A stretch of 64,000 bases of DNA from Diaphorobacter sp. HDW4B. GTDB taxonomy: Bacteria > Pseudomonadota > Gammaproteobacteria > Burkholderiales > Burkholderiaceae_C. The notes under the pieces are model-generated. The model had not been told where the DNA came from, searched no databases, and was given only the letters and a program-made list of their open reading frames with translations. Made by a program: the position numbers and the translations under genes. Positions 9,223 through 18,499 of this stretch are shown here, piece by piece; position 1 is the stretch's first letter, and the number at the start of each line of letters is the position of its first letter. Location of the stretch: the NCBI RefSeq assembly GCF_011305535.1, contig NZ_CP049905.1:124001-188000 (forward strand). The letters are read 5' to 3'.

Positions 9223-10965
9223 ATGCATACAGCGCCTCTTCCCTGCATCCTTCCCCTCACTGTCCGTGTCAGTGTGAATCACCCCAATCCCGCCATCGTC
9301 GCCCAAAGTGCCGTGCGCCCGCTTTACCGCTGGGCTCTGTGGCTGCTGTGCGTGTCCTATGTGATCTTTGGTTTTGTCGGCCGCGACCCGTGGCGCAATT
9401 CCGATGTGGCCGCATTCGGCTACATGCGCGAGCTGGCGCTGGGCAACACCTCCTGGTTTGCGCCCACGCTGGCCGGTCTCTCGCCCGATATCGAGGGGCA
9501 TCTGCCCTACTGGCTGGGTGCCTGGGCGATCCGGCTGGCACCGAGCTGGATTCCAATGGAGTTCGCCGCACGGCTGCCGTTCATCGTCATGCTCGGACTG
9601 ACGCTGGCCGCCACCTGGTACAGCATCTATTACCTCGCCCGCCAGCCGGGCGCGCAGCCCGTGGCCTTTGCCTTTGGCGGCGAGGCCTATCCGCTGGACT
9701 ACGCCCGCGCACTCGGTGACGCGGGGCTGCTTGCGCTGATCGCGAGTCTCGGCCTCGCCCAGCTCTCGCACGAGACGACCGGTTATCTGACGCAGCTGTG
9801 TTCGACCGCGCTGCTGTTCTTTGCCGCTTCGAGCATTCCACACCGCCGTGGCACCTCAGCCACCTTGGGGTTTGTGGGGCTGCTCGGTCTGTCGCTCAGC
9901 GGAGCACCCACGGTGTCCGTTCTGTTGGGTCTGGGCAGCGCGCTGATCGTCTCGCAGTCCGGCCAAGCCTCGCCCGCCAAGCGCATCGAAAGCGGCATCA
10001 TTCTGGCGATGGCAACCTTGGCCGCCGCTGGCATCGCTGCGCTGCTGGGTCTGTGGCATTTCAATGCCGTCATGCCAAGCGGCTTCAAGGACATTCAAAG
10101 CAATTTCCGCCTCGTGCTGTGGTTCTGCTGGCCTGCTTGGCCGCTGGCGCTGTGGACGCTGTGGCGCTGGCGTCGCCAGATTTTCACTGCGCAATGGAAT
10201 CGCCATCTGCTGCTGCCACTGTGGTTCTGGCTGGTGGCAGTCGCCGCAATGATGACTTCGCGTCCAGCCGACCGAGCCCTGCTGCTGGGTCTGCCCGCGC
10301 TGGCCGCCTTGGCCGCCTTCGCGCTGCCGACCTTGCGCCGCAGCATTGGCGCGCTGATCGACTGGTTCACGCTGATCTTCTTCAGCATCTCGGCCATCAC
10401 CATCTGGGTGATCTGGATCGCGGTGCAGACCGGATTTCCACCCAAGCCTGCGGCGAACGTCGCACGTCTGGCACCCAGCTTTGTTCCGACCTTCTCGTGG
10501 ATCGAATTCACGCTCGCTCTGGGTGCAACGCTCGCCTGGTGCGCGCTGGTCTGGTGGCGCGCCTCGCGCAACCGTGACGCGCTCTGGAAGAGCCTGATTC
10601 TGCCGGCCAGCGGCGCAACCCTGGGCTGGATTCTGCTGATGACGATCTGGCTGCCGATGCTCGACCACGGCCGCAGCATGGCCCCGCAGATCAAGCCGCT
10701 GCTCACGCTGATCGACGACAAAAGCGGCTGCGTGGGTGGCTACGGCCTGTCGCGCGCGCAGATCGCCGCGATCAGCTACTACGGCGATCTGACCATGGTC
10801 GCCTCGCGCAACGCCGACCGCTGCGAGTGGATCATCACCGACTCCGACGCCACACCGCCCGTCACCGAAGTCTGGCCCAACGCGCAGTGGGAAGAAGTCG
10901 GCGGCGTTGCACGTCCCACCGACCGCACGGACCGCCTCGTCGTACTGCACAGGCGCGAGCGCTGA
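9223..10965 (+). CDS. Polytopic membrane protein, ArnT/PMT glycosyltransferase-like
   Basis: About 580 residues with roughly 11-12 hydrophobic helices. The first periplasmic loop contains GRDPWRNSDVAAFGYM and a Trp/Pro-rich stretch (SPDIEGHLPYWLGAWA). That arrangement, an acidic residue pair after the first helix and a loop ahead of helix 2, is seen in lipid-linked sugar transferases of the ArnT/dolichyl-mannosyltransferase superfamily. A C-terminal soluble domain (about 480 to the end, with DKSGCVGGYGLSRAQIAAISYYGD) ends the protein. Substrate and function are unknown. The start is uncertain: ATG at 9223 is used, but GTG at 9274 would give a more typical N-terminus (NHPNPAIVAQ...). It overlaps the next start by one base (TGATG). 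Confidence 0.65.
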   Translation: MHTAPLPCILPLTVRVSVNHPNPAIVAQSAVRPLYRWALWLLCVSYVIFGFVGRDPWRNSDVAAFGYMRELALGNTSWFAPTLAGLSPDIEGHLPYWLGAWAIRLAPSWIPMEFAARLPFIVMLGLTLAATWYSIYYLARQPGAQPVAFAFGGEAYPLDYARALGDAGLLALIASLGLAQLSHETTGYLTQLCSTALLFFAASSIPHRRGTSATLGFVGLLGLSLSGAPTVSVLLGLGSALIVSQSGQASPAKRIESGIILAMATLAAAGIAALLGLWHFNAVMPSGFKDIQSNFRLVLWFCWPAWPLALWTLWRWRRQIFTAQWNRHLLLPLWFWLVAVAAMMTSRPADRALLLGLPALAALAAFALPTLRRSIGALIDWFTLIFFSISAITIWVIWIAVQTGFPPKPAANVARLAPSFVPTFSWIEFTLALGATLAWCALVWWRASRNRDALWKSLILPASGATLGWILLMTIWLPMLDHGRSMAPQIKPLLTLIDDKSGCVGGYGLSRAQIAAISYYGDLTMVASRNADRCEWIITDSDATPPVTEVWPNAQWEEVGGVARPTDRTDRLVVLHRRER

Positions 10966-12338
10966 TGTCCGAGCGCTCCATCATTGTCCGGCACGCGGTC
11001 ACGGTGCTGGCGGGCCAGTTGGCCGTCATGGCGTTTGGCGTGACAGATACGGTCGTCGCCGGTCGTCACTCCGATGGTGCGCTCGCCGCACTGTCGATCG
11101 GCTCTGCCGTGTTCATCAGCGTCTATGTGTCGCTCATGGGCGTGCTGCAGGCATTGCTGCCCATCTGGGCCGAACAACGCGGCGCTTCGCACTCCACGCA
11201 ATTGGGCGTGAGCGTGCGCCAGTCGCTGTATCTGTGGCTGGCAGCCAGCGTGATCGGCATGTACCTGCTGCTCTCGCCCGACGCCATCCTGCGCTGGACC
11301 AAGGTGCCGCCCGAGCTGCGTCAGGTGGTGATCGACTATCTGCACATTCTGGCCTTCGCACTGCCTCCCTCGCTGCTGTTTCGCATCTACAGCACCATGA
11401 ACCAGTCGCTGGGCTATCCCCAATTGGTGACCTGGCTGCAGGTCGCCTCGCTCGCGTTCAAGGTGCCGCTGTCGATCTGGTTCACCTTCGGTGGCGCGGG
11501 CATTGCCGCGCAAGGCGCTGCGGGCTGCGCGTGGGCGACGCTGGTGGTGAACTACTCGCTGATGTTCTGCGGCCTGTTCATGCTGCGCACCCAGCGCATG
11601 TACGACCCGCTTGCGCTGTGGAAGCCCATGGAGCGCCCCGACTTCGCGCAGTTGGCCAAGTTTCTGCGTTTGGGCGTGCCTGCCGGGTTGTCGATTCTGG
11701 TGGAGGTCACCTCGTTCACGCTGATGGCGCTGTTCATCGCGCGTCAGGGCACATTGGCGTCGGCAGCGCACCAGATTCTGTCCAACGTGGCCGCCGTGCT
11801 GTACATGGTGCCGCTGTCGCTTGCCATTGCGACCAGCGCACGCGTGAGTTACTGGCGCGGCGCGTCGAACGAAGCTGCTGCCCGCACGGTGGCAATGAAA
11901 GGCTTTCGCATGGCGGCGACGATGGGCCTGGTGCTTTCCGTGGCGCTGGCGCTCACCAGACATCAAGTGGCTGCGTTCTACTCCACCAATCCCGCCGTCA
12001 TTGCGCTCACCGCATCGCTGCTGATCTGGGTGGCGGCCTACCACATGGCCGATTCGATCCAGACACTGTGCATCTTCGTGCTGCGCAGCTACCGCGTGAC
12101 TTTTCTGCCGTTCGTGGTCTATGGCCTGATGCTCTGGGGTGTGGGACTGGCGGGCGGCTATGTCGTGGCCTATGAAGGGTTCGCAGGCTTGGAGCCCTAC
12201 CCCTCGCCCGCGCCGTTCTGGGCCTGCAGCGCGGCGGCATTGGCCGTCACCGCGCTGCTCTTCACTGCTCTGCTGGCTCGCGCGCTGAAGCGCTGCGCGC
12301 CAGTTGCTGAGGCTCGTTCACAGGCACCGGCGGCCTGA
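10965..12338 (+). CDS. MATE-family multidrug/sodium antiporter
   Basis: 457 residues with 12 predicted membrane helices in two six-helix halves. It starts MSERSIIVRHAVTVLAGQLAVMAFGVTDTVVAG, the N-terminal pattern of NorM/DinF-like exporters that couple drug efflux to Na+ or H+ entry. The second half opens with KFLRLGVPAGLSILVEV, the matching repeat. The ATG overlaps the stop of the preceding membrane protein gene by one base, so translation is coupled. The last 77 bp are antisense to the 3' end of phoR, a tail-to-tail overlap. The drug spectrum is not predictable. Confidence 0.92.
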   Translation: MSERSIIVRHAVTVLAGQLAVMAFGVTDTVVAGRHSDGALAALSIGSAVFISVYVSLMGVLQALLPIWAEQRGASHSTQLGVSVRQSLYLWLAASVIGMYLLLSPDAILRWTKVPPELRQVVIDYLHILAFALPPSLLFRIYSTMNQSLGYPQLVTWLQVASLAFKVPLSIWFTFGGAGIAAQGAAGCAWATLVVNYSLMFCGLFMLRTQRMYDPLALWKPMERPDFAQLAKFLRLGVPAGLSILVEVTSFTLMALFIARQGTLASAAHQILSNVAAVLYMVPLSLAIATSARVSYWRGASNEAAARTVAMKGFRMAATMGLVLSVALALTRHQVAAFYSTNPAVIALTASLLIWVAAYHMADSIQTLCIFVLRSYRVTFLPFVVYGLMLWGVGLAGGYVVAYEGFAGLEPYPSPAPFWACSAAALAVTALLFTALLARALKRCAPVAEARSQAPAA

Positions 12339-13683
12339 TGATCGTGGGTCTGGCTGTGCGCACGCGCGAGGCCGGGAACACCACGGCGAAGGTCGAACCC
12401 TTGCCCTCCACGCTCGAGATCTGCAGCGTCGCGCCATGGCGTTGCACCGCATGCTTGACGATGGCCAGCCCCAGCCCCGTGCCGCCGGTCTCGCGCGAAC
12501 GGCTGCGGTCCACGCGGTAAAAGCGTTCCGTCAATCTCGGAATGTGCTCGGGCGCAATGCCCACGCCGGTGTCGGTGACGGCAAAGCGCGCGTTGCCGTT
12601 GTCCAGCACCTCCCAGCTCACCGTGATCGTGCCGCCCGCCGGGGTGTAGCGCACAGCGTTGTTGACCAGATTCGACAGCGCGCTCTGCAGTTCGGCCACC
12701 ACGCCCGCAATCTGGCCCGCAGCCTTCATCGCTTCGGCCGCCGGGAAGATGATGTGGTGTTCCTTCTTCTGGTTCACCGTCAGCGTTGCCGAGAGGCCCT
12801 TGGCCTCCTCCTCGCTGCGCCTGAGCAGCGCCTCCACCGGAATCCAGTCGCTCATGCCCGGCAGCGGGCTGCCTTCGAGGCGCGAGAGCGTCAGCAGATC
12901 CTGCACCACGCTTTGCATGCGGGCCGCCTGCTGCGACATCATGCCGAGGTAGCGCTGCTGCTCATCCTCGGTGAGCTGCAGCGTCTGCAACGTTTCGACG
13001 AACCCGGTCAGCACCGTGAGCGGCGTGCGGATCTCGTGCGACACGTTGGCCACGAAGTCACGCCGCATGGCTTCGGCCTGCTCCAGCGCCGTGATGTCCT
13101 GCGACAGCAGCAGTTTGCGGCCATCGCCATAGGGATGGAGCTGCACCGAAATGCGCACCGGCCGTGTCGGCGTGCTGGAGCGGCCCTGCAGCGCAATGGG
13201 ACGCGCGTAGTTCTCGGCGTTGTAGTAGGAGGTGAAGTCCGGGTCACGTACCAGATTGCCGATGGACTGCATCAGATCGCGGCTGGCATCGAAGCCGAAG
13301 TGCGCCTCCGCCATCTGGTTGCACCATTCGATGTGGCCTTGCTCGTCGAGCAGCACCACGCCGTTGGGCGACGCCTGAAGCGCCGAGAGAATGTCGTGCA
13401 GCCGCGCGTCGCTTGCCTTGATCTGCAACTGCGCCTGACGCACCAGCCGCCGCGCACGATCCGCCGCCTCGCCCCACATACCGCGCAGCGACGGTGCCGC
13501 CTGCGGATCGCCCTGACGCAGCCAACGCAACACCCGCGTGCCGCGCCAGAAGTCCCAGACAAACCAGACCCAGGTCGCCACAGCCACCCCCGCCATGGCA
13601 CCCCACAGACTGCCGCCCTCCCACCAACCGAAGGCTCCACCTGCGATCTGAAAACCGAAAAAGAATATGAAACGCCAGAGCAT
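12262..13683 (-). CDS. phoR: Phosphate regulon sensor histidine kinase PhoR
   Basis: 473 residues: two N-terminal membrane helices with almost no periplasmic loop (DUF3329-like, residues 1-45), a PAS domain (about 100-200, NGVVLLDEQGHIEWCNQMAE), HisKA with phosphoacceptor His216 (VANVSHEIRTPLTVL), then the ATPase boxes N (NLVNNAVRYTPAGG), G1 (DTGVGIAPEH) and G2 (GTGLGLAIVKH). It phosphorylates PhoB when the Pst transporter and PhoU report low phosphate. About 40 Arg/Pro-rich residues follow the kinase core, and their codons overlap the MATE gene. It is separated from phoB by 467 bp instead of the usual few bases. Confidence 0.96.
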   Translation of the reverse strand: MLWRFIFFFGFQIAGGAFGWWEGGSLWGAMAGVAVATWVWFVWDFWRGTRVLRWLRQGDPQAAPSLRGMWGEAADRARRLVRQAQLQIKASDARLHDILSALQASPNGVVLLDEQGHIEWCNQMAEAHFGFDASRDLMQSIGNLVRDPDFTSYYNAENYARPIALQGRSSTPTRPVRISVQLHPYGDGRKLLLSQDITALEQAEAMRRDFVANVSHEIRTPLTVLTGFVETLQTLQLTEDEQQRYLGMMSQQAARMQSVVQDLLTLSRLEGSPLPGMSDWIPVEALLRRSEEEAKGLSATLTVNQKKEHHIIFPAAEAMKAAGQIAGVVAELQSALSNLVNNAVRYTPAGGTITVSWEVLDNGNARFAVTDTGVGIAPEHIPRLTERFYRVDRSRSRETGGTGLGLAIVKHAVQRHGATLQISSVEGKGSTFAVVFPASRVRTARPTIIRPPVPVNEPQQLARSASAREPAEQ

Positions 13684-13870
13684 GGTTCAGCGTAAATAGC
13701 GGCATTTTGACGTGCCGCTGTTGAGGAGATATGTCAGTTATACGCGCAAGTGCTTATCCCCGGTCAAGCCGAGAACGAGCACCCGGTATTTGGCCCGGTA
13801 TTGGGTATTGGTATCGAAACAGCAGATTCCGCAGAGCCAAGAGCGCCGGAACTCCCAGCCCCAATGACGA

Positions 13871-14107
13871 GACAGGCCCTCAGGCGCGACGCCAAGCCAC
13901 AGACAGTATCAGGGCAACTTGTCTCGGGTGCTCCCGCGCATCGCATCCGTGATTCCGGCGATCTGCGGCGTTGCAGAGCCTCGCAATAGCGGTGCTATTG
14001 CTGCGTTCTGCGCCTTGCATCTCATCCAGAATCACGGCGCGCTGCATCGGGATCACCGAAGACAAGTCGCCCTCGGCAGGGCTTTGCAACAAAGCATGAG
14101 GGCCTGT
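13871..14107 (-). repeat. Intergenic palindromic repeat, copy 3, with a second palindrome nested inside
   Basis: Outer arms CAGGCCCTCA (from 13873) and TGAGGGCCTG (to 14105) belong to the same family as the repeat near 3.3 kb; the minus-strand blocks CTTTGTTGCAAAGCC and ATACTGTCTG match it. Inside are extra arms: ACTTGTCTCGGGTGCTCCCG (13917-13936) against CGGGATCACCGAAGACAAGT (14048-14067), GTGATTC (13949-13955) against GAATCAC (14028-14034), and GCAATAGC (13983-13990) against GCTATTGC (13994-14001). The simplest reading is a second palindromic element inserted into the first. It fills most of the 467-bp gap between phoB and phoR. No gene is supported in the gap. Confidence 0.75.
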
Positions 14108-14150
14108 ATCGTCAGTTCAAGACGACCGACGAACCAGTCGAAAAAGCAGT

Positions 14151-14858
14151 TCAAGCCTGCATCAGAGCGGGAGGCTGTGCAGTGAGGCGATAACCTGCGC
14201 CTCGCACGGTCTCGATCATGCTCGATGCGGCACCCAGCGCTTCGCGCAGGCGCTTCACATGCACATCAACCGTACGCTCTTCGATGAACACATGATCGCC
14301 CCAGACCTTGTCCAGCAACTGGGCACGGCTGTGCACGCGCTCGGAATGCTTCATGAGGAAATGCAGCAGCTTGAATTCCGTCGGGCCGACCTTGAGCGGT
14401 TGCGCCTGATACGACACGCGGTACGTGGCGGCGTCCAGCGTCAGCTCGCCGATCGACACGCTGTCGCTCACCTGCTCCGGTGCGCGGCGGCGCAGCACGG
14501 CGCGGATGCGCGCGAGCAGTTCCTGCGTGGAGAACGGCTTGGTGATGTAGTCATCGGCACCGGCATCGAGCCCCGCGACCTTGTCCGGCTCGTCGCCGCG
14601 TGCGGTCAGCATCAGGATCGGGATCGGCTTGGTGCGCGGATCGGCGCGCCACTTGCGAGCGAGTTGCAGACCGCTTTGGCCGGGCAGCATCCAGTCGAGC
14701 AAGATCACGTCGGGCAGCACGGCGTCAAGCTCGCGCTGGGCTGAGTCACCGTCTTCAGCCCAGATGGGCTGAAAACCGTTGTGACGCAGGTTCACGGCGA
14801 CCAGCTCGGCAATCGCCGACTCGTCTTCGACGATCAGAACGCGAGGTAGTTTCTTCAT
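14151..14858 (-). CDS. phoB: Phosphate regulon response regulator PhoB
   Basis: 235 residues of the OmpR/PhoB class. The receiver domain (1-120) has the acidic pocket E11/D12, phosphoacceptor Asp55 (VILLDWMLPG) and Lys in ITKPFS. The winged-helix domain (about 130-228) contains VGPTEFKLLHFLMKHSERV and ERTVDVHVKRLREAL, whose recognition helix reads Pho boxes. The start lies 15 bp after phoU, so phoB is expressed as part of the pst operon. Its targets probably include the three Pho boxes listed in this annotation. Confidence 0.98.
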   Translation of the reverse strand: MKKLPRVLIVEDESAIAELVAVNLRHNGFQPIWAEDGDSAQRELDAVLPDVILLDWMLPGQSGLQLARKWRADPRTKPIPILMLTARGDEPDKVAGLDAGADDYITKPFSTQELLARIRAVLRRRAPEQVSDSVSIGELTLDAATYRVSYQAQPLKVGPTEFKLLHFLMKHSERVHSRAQLLDKVWGDHVFIEERTVDVHVKRLREALGAASSMIETVRGAGYRLTAQPPALMQA

Positions 14859-14873
14859 CTCTCACACCGCCTT

Positions 14874-15575
14874 TCAACCGACTGCCGACTCGATTTCGTC
14901 CATTGCAGTGTGGCGCACATCCTTGCCCTTGACCAAGTAGATGATGAGTTCGGCCACATTCTTGGAATGGTCTCCGATGCGCTCGATGGCCTTGGCCAGG
15001 AACAGCAGATCGAGGCTGGGCGAGATCATGCGCGGGTCTTCCATCATGTAGGTGACCAGCTTGCGCACGAAACCGTCGAATTCCTTGTCGATCAGATCGT
15101 CTTCCTTGAGGATGTCGAGCGCGGCCTTGGTGTCGAGGCGCGCGAACGCATCCAGCGCCTTGCGCAGCAGGCCCGATGCCAGGTCGGCTGCCATGCGCAG
15201 GTCGCCCGAGGGCAGCGAGCGGGCCGAGCCACTTTCGATGATCGAGCGCACCATGCGCGCCATGCGGGTGGCTTCGTCACCCATGCGCTCGAGGTTGTTG
15301 ATCGCCTTGCTGAACGCGATCAGCAAACGCAGGTCGCGAGCGGTCGGCTGGCGGCGGGCGATGATGCTGGACAGCTCGTGGTCGATTTCGACTTCCATGC
15401 TGTTCACGCGCTGTTCGATCTGCTCGACGGCCTCGACGGCCTCGATGCTGAAGTGTGCAAGCGCGTAGATGGCCTGGCGGATCTGCGACTCGACGAGACC
15501 GCCGAGTTCCATCACGCGCGAGGAAACGCTGTTGAGTTCGCTGTCGAACTGCGAGGAGAGGTGTTTGTCTGGCAT
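14874..15575 (-). CDS. phoU: Phosphate signalling protein PhoU
   Basis: 233 residues made of two three-helix bundles, each with the PhoU acidic motif (ERMGDEATRMARM near 95-107 and ERIGDHSKNVAELI near 200). These motifs bind metal clusters. PhoU relays the transport state of PstSCAB to PhoR and suppresses the kinase when phosphate is plentiful. It is located between pstB (22 bp) and phoB (15 bp) in one transcription unit. Confidence 0.97.
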   Translation of the reverse strand: MPDKHLSSQFDSELNSVSSRVMELGGLVESQIRQAIYALAHFSIEAVEAVEQIEQRVNSMEVEIDHELSSIIARRQPTARDLRLLIAFSKAINNLERMGDEATRMARMVRSIIESGSARSLPSGDLRMAADLASGLLRKALDAFARLDTKAALDILKEDDLIDKEFDGFVRKLVTYMMEDPRMISPSLDLLFLAKAIERIGDHSKNVAELIIYLVKGKDVRHTAMDEIESAVG

Positions 15576-15597
15576 GTTGTGTTCTCCTTGTATGTCT

Positions 15598-16383
15598 TCA
15601 ACCGAAACGGCCGGTGATGTAGTCTTCGGTTTCCTTGCGCTGCGGCTTGAAGAACATTTGTTCCGTATCGCCGAATTCGACCAGATCGCCCAGATACATG
15701 TAGGCGGTGTAGTCGCTGCAACGCGCAGCCTGCTGCATGTTGTGGGTCACGATGACCACGGTGTAGTCGTTCTTCAGCTCGGCAATCAGCTCTTCCACCT
15801 TGGCGGTCGAGATCGGATCCAGCGCCGAGCAGGGTTCGTCGAGCAGCAGCACTTCGGGCTTGATCGCAATGCCGCGTGCAATGCACAGACGCTGCTGCTG
15901 ACCACCCGAAAGGCCCGAGCCGCTCTGGTGCAGCTTGTCCTTCACTTCGGTCCACAGCGCCGCCTTGCGCAGCGCCCATTCGACGCGCTCGTCCATGTCA
16001 GTGGCGTTCAGGCTTTCGAACAGCTTCACGCCGAAGGCGATATTGTCGTAGATCGACATCGGGAACGGTGTGGGCTTCTGGAACACCATGCCGACCTTGG
16101 CACGGATCAGCGCCACGTCCTGCTTGGAGGTCAGCAGGTTTTCGCCGTCCAGAATGATCTCGCCTTCCGCGCGCTGCTCGGGATAGAGCTCGAACATGCG
16201 GTTGAAGGTGCGCAGCAGCGTGGACTTGCCGCAGCCCGATGGGCCGATGAACGCGGTCACCTTGTTCTCGGGGATCTCAAGGTTGATGCCCTTGAGCGCG
16301 TGGAACTTGCCGTAGTAGAAGTTCAGGTTGCGCACCGTGATCTTCGAGGTGTTTGCCGACAGACTGTTCTTGATGGGAGCCAT
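15598..16383 (-). CDS. pstB: Phosphate import ATP-binding protein PstB
   Basis: 261 residues. Walker [10 protein letters not shown] is at 47-55, the signature [16 protein letters not shown] is complete and Walker B reads [15 protein letters not shown], the usual PstB spelling. It powers high-affinity phosphate import as a homodimer on PstA/PstC. The gene begins 59 bp after pstA. In the PhoR signalling complex it also helps report transporter activity. Confidence 0.98.
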   Translation of the reverse strand: MAPIKNSLSANTSKITVRNLNFYYGKFHALKGINLEIPENKVTAFIGPSGCGKSTLLRTFNRMFELYPEQRAEGEIILDGENLLTSKQDVALIRAKVGMVFQKPTPFPMSIYDNIAFGVKLFESLNATDMDERVEWALRKAALWTEVKDKLHQSGSGLSGGQQQRLCIARGIAIKPEVLLLDEPCSALDPISTAKVEELIAELKNDYTVVIVTHNMQQAARCSDYTAYMYLGDLVEFGDTEQMFFKPQRKETEDYITGRFG

Positions 16384-16442
16384 GATGAGGTGTTCCTCTT
16401 CGATTGGATTCTTGAATTCTTGAATTCGTTACGTTGGTCGCG

Positions 16443-17330
16443 TCACTTTTGACGCGTGACGAAGCGGGCCAGAATGTTCAGGCCGAGCACAGCCAGTGTG
16501 ATCAGGAACACACCGGCCCATGCCAGGTGTTGCCAGTTTTCATACGGGCTCATCGCAAACTTGAAGATGGTGACCGGCAGGCTGGCCATCGGCTTGCCGA
16601 GGTCGCCATTCCAGAACTGGTTGTTCAGCGCGGTGAACAGCAGTGGAGCGGTTTCGCCAGCGATGCGGGCCACGGCCAGCAGCACACCGGTGATCACACC
16701 GGCACGGGCGGCGCGCAGCGTCACCATGGTGATGACCTTCCACTTGGGCGTGCCCAGAGCGTAGGCCGCTTCACGCAGGCTCGAAGGCACCAGCGTCAAC
16801 ATGTTCTCGGTAGTACGAATGACCACCGGAATCACGATCAGCGCCAGAGCCAGAATACCGGCGTAGGCCGAGAAGCTCTTGAACTTGGCCACCACGATGG
16901 CGTAGACGAACAGGCCGATCACGATGGACGGAGCCGACAGCAGAATGTCGTTCACAAAGCGCGTGATCGAAGCCAGCCAGCCGCGTGGGTCGTACTCGGC
17001 CAGATACACACCGGCCATGATGCCGATGGGCGTGCCGACGAAGGTGGCGAGCGACACCATCACCAGCGAGCCAAAGATCGCGTTGGCGATGCCGCCGTCT
17101 TCATTGGGTGGCGGCGTCATTTCGGTGAACAGCGTCACGCTGAGACCGCCGATACCGAGGCGCAGGGTTTCCCACAGAATCCAGATCAGCCAGAACACGC
17201 CGAAGGCCATGGCGGCGAGCGACAGCGCCAGCGCGATCTGGTTCACGCGCTTGCGGCCAGCGTAGCGCGCAGCCCGCACCTTGGCGAGTTCCTGCGCGGC
17301 GATGAGTTGTGTGGAGGTGGCTGTGTTCAC
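16443..17330 (-). CDS. pstA: Phosphate transport permease PstA
   Basis: 295 residues with six membrane helices and the permease EAA-type loop ([28 protein letters not shown]) that contacts PstB. Helix 1 ([21 protein letters not shown]) follows a 35-residue cytoplasmic start. The first four bases overlap the end of pstC (ATGA), so the two permeases are translationally coupled. Confidence 0.97.
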   Translation of the reverse strand: MNTATSTQLIAAQELAKVRAARYAGRKRVNQIALALSLAAMAFGVFWLIWILWETLRLGIGGLSVTLFTEMTPPPNEDGGIANAIFGSLVMVSLATFVGTPIGIMAGVYLAEYDPRGWLASITRFVNDILLSAPSIVIGLFVYAIVVAKFKSFSAYAGILALALIVIPVVIRTTENMLTLVPSSLREAAYALGTPKWKVITMVTLRAARAGVITGVLLAVARIAGETAPLLFTALNNQFWNGDLGKPMASLPVTIFKFAMSPYENWQHLAWAGVFLITLAVLGLNILARFVTRQK

Positions 17331-18298
17331 GAACGAGCTCCTTCGGCTTTCTTCAGGCGATTCAGCAGCAGCTTGGACAGCGACAGAACCACGAAGGTGA
17401 TGAAGAACAGGACCAGACCCAGATAGATCAGCGATGCCTGGTGCAGGCCTTCGCCCGCTTCGGCGAACTCGTTGGCGAGCGCCGAGGTGATGCTGTTGGC
17501 GGCCTCGAAGACCGACAGCGAGTTGAGCTGGTTCATGTTGCCGATCACGAAGGTCACGGCCATGGTTTCACCCAGCGCGCGGCCCAGACCCAGCATCACG
17601 CCACCAAGCACACCGGCCTTGGTGTAGGGCAGAACCACTTTCCAGACCACTTCCCAGGTCGTGGAACCCAGGCCGTAGGCCGATTCCTTGAGCAGCGCGG
17701 GAGTGACTTCGAACACGTCGCGCATCACCGAGGCGATGAACGGGATGATCATGATCGCGAGGATGATGCCGGCCGACAGGATACCGATGCCGACCGGAGG
17801 GCCGGAGACCAGCGCGCCGAGGAAAGGCACACCGGTGAACATCTTCTGCAGAGGCCCTTGCACGTAGGTGGCGAGGATGGGGCCGAACACCATCAGACCC
17901 CACATGCCGTAGACGATGGACGGAACCGCTGCCAGCAGTTCGATGGCCGTGCCCAGTGGGCGCTTGAGCCATGCGGGCGAGAGTTCGGTCAGAAACAGGG
18001 CAATGCCGAAGCTCACCGGCACCGCGATCAACAGGGCGATGGCCGAGGTGGCCAGCGTACCGTAGATCATCACCAGGCCGCCGTACTGGTTCTGCACGGG
18101 GTCCCAGACGCTGCTGGTCAAAAAGCCGAGGCCATAAGTGGTGATGGACGGCCATGCGCCGTACACCAGAGAAATGAGGATGCCGATGAGCAGCATCAGA
18201 GTGAGCAACGCGGCTGCGCGTGCACACCAGCCGAACAATCGGTCTACAAAAGTGCCTGACATGGGGTTGGTACGGCGCGGGGGGGTATTTTTGGACAC
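17327..18298 (-). CDS. pstC: Phosphate transport permease PstC
   Basis: Six-helix partner of PstA with the coupling loop [21 protein letters not shown]. The start is unclear. GTG at 18298 gives 323 residues, close to the E. coli length, and has AAGGA about 10 bases upstream. ATG at 18262 has no ribosome-binding site, and the upstream ATG at 18439 would add about 47 residues unlike the family. The 201 bp between pstS and this start hold a pair of alternative hairpins that may lower expression relative to pstS. Confidence 0.93.
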   Translation of the reverse strand: MSKNTPPRRTNPMSGTFVDRLFGWCARAAALLTLMLLIGILISLVYGAWPSITTYGLGFLTSSVWDPVQNQYGGLVMIYGTLATSAIALLIAVPVSFGIALFLTELSPAWLKRPLGTAIELLAAVPSIVYGMWGLMVFGPILATYVQGPLQKMFTGVPFLGALVSGPPVGIGILSAGIILAIMIIPFIASVMRDVFEVTPALLKESAYGLGSTTWEVVWKVVLPYTKAGVLGGVMLGLGRALGETMAVTFVIGNMNQLNSLSVFEAANSITSALANEFAEAGEGLHQASLIYLGLVLFFITFVVLSLSKLLLNRLKKAEGARS

Positions 18299-18420
18299 TC
18301 TCTCCACATCCTTCAATGAAGAATTGGATGATGATACGGGCAGTGTTGTGGACACGTCAGACGCCTTCGTAAGGTGTTTGGGAAAGACGATCTCGCGGGA
18401 GACCGGATTTCCCACAGACA

Positions 18421-18464
18421 ACCCCGCAAATGCCGACAATCCAGTTGCGGGACATATGCGGGGT
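18421..18464 (-). promoter_or_regulatory. Alternative hairpins between pstS and pstC
   Basis: Just after the pstS stop, ACCCCGCA (18421-18428) can pair with TGCGGGGT (18457-18464). CCCGCAA (18423-18429) can instead pair with TTGCGGG (18445-18451), so the two folds exclude each other. There is no T tract. Position suggests mRNA stabilisation or partial attenuation so that binding protein is made in excess of permease; this is inference. Confidence 0.35.
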
Positions 18465-18499
18465 CATTTATTGGAGGTATCCGGTCAGATCGACGCTGA

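Noticed and set aside
13731-14185. Several 60-88 codon frames between phoR and phoB
   Set aside because: They lie within the nested palindrome and have no start signals; the repeat explains the sequence.
17327-18439. PstC with a 47-residue N-terminal extension from ATG 18439
   Set aside because: The extension is low complexity, would cross the hairpin region after pstS and is not part of the known PstC fold.
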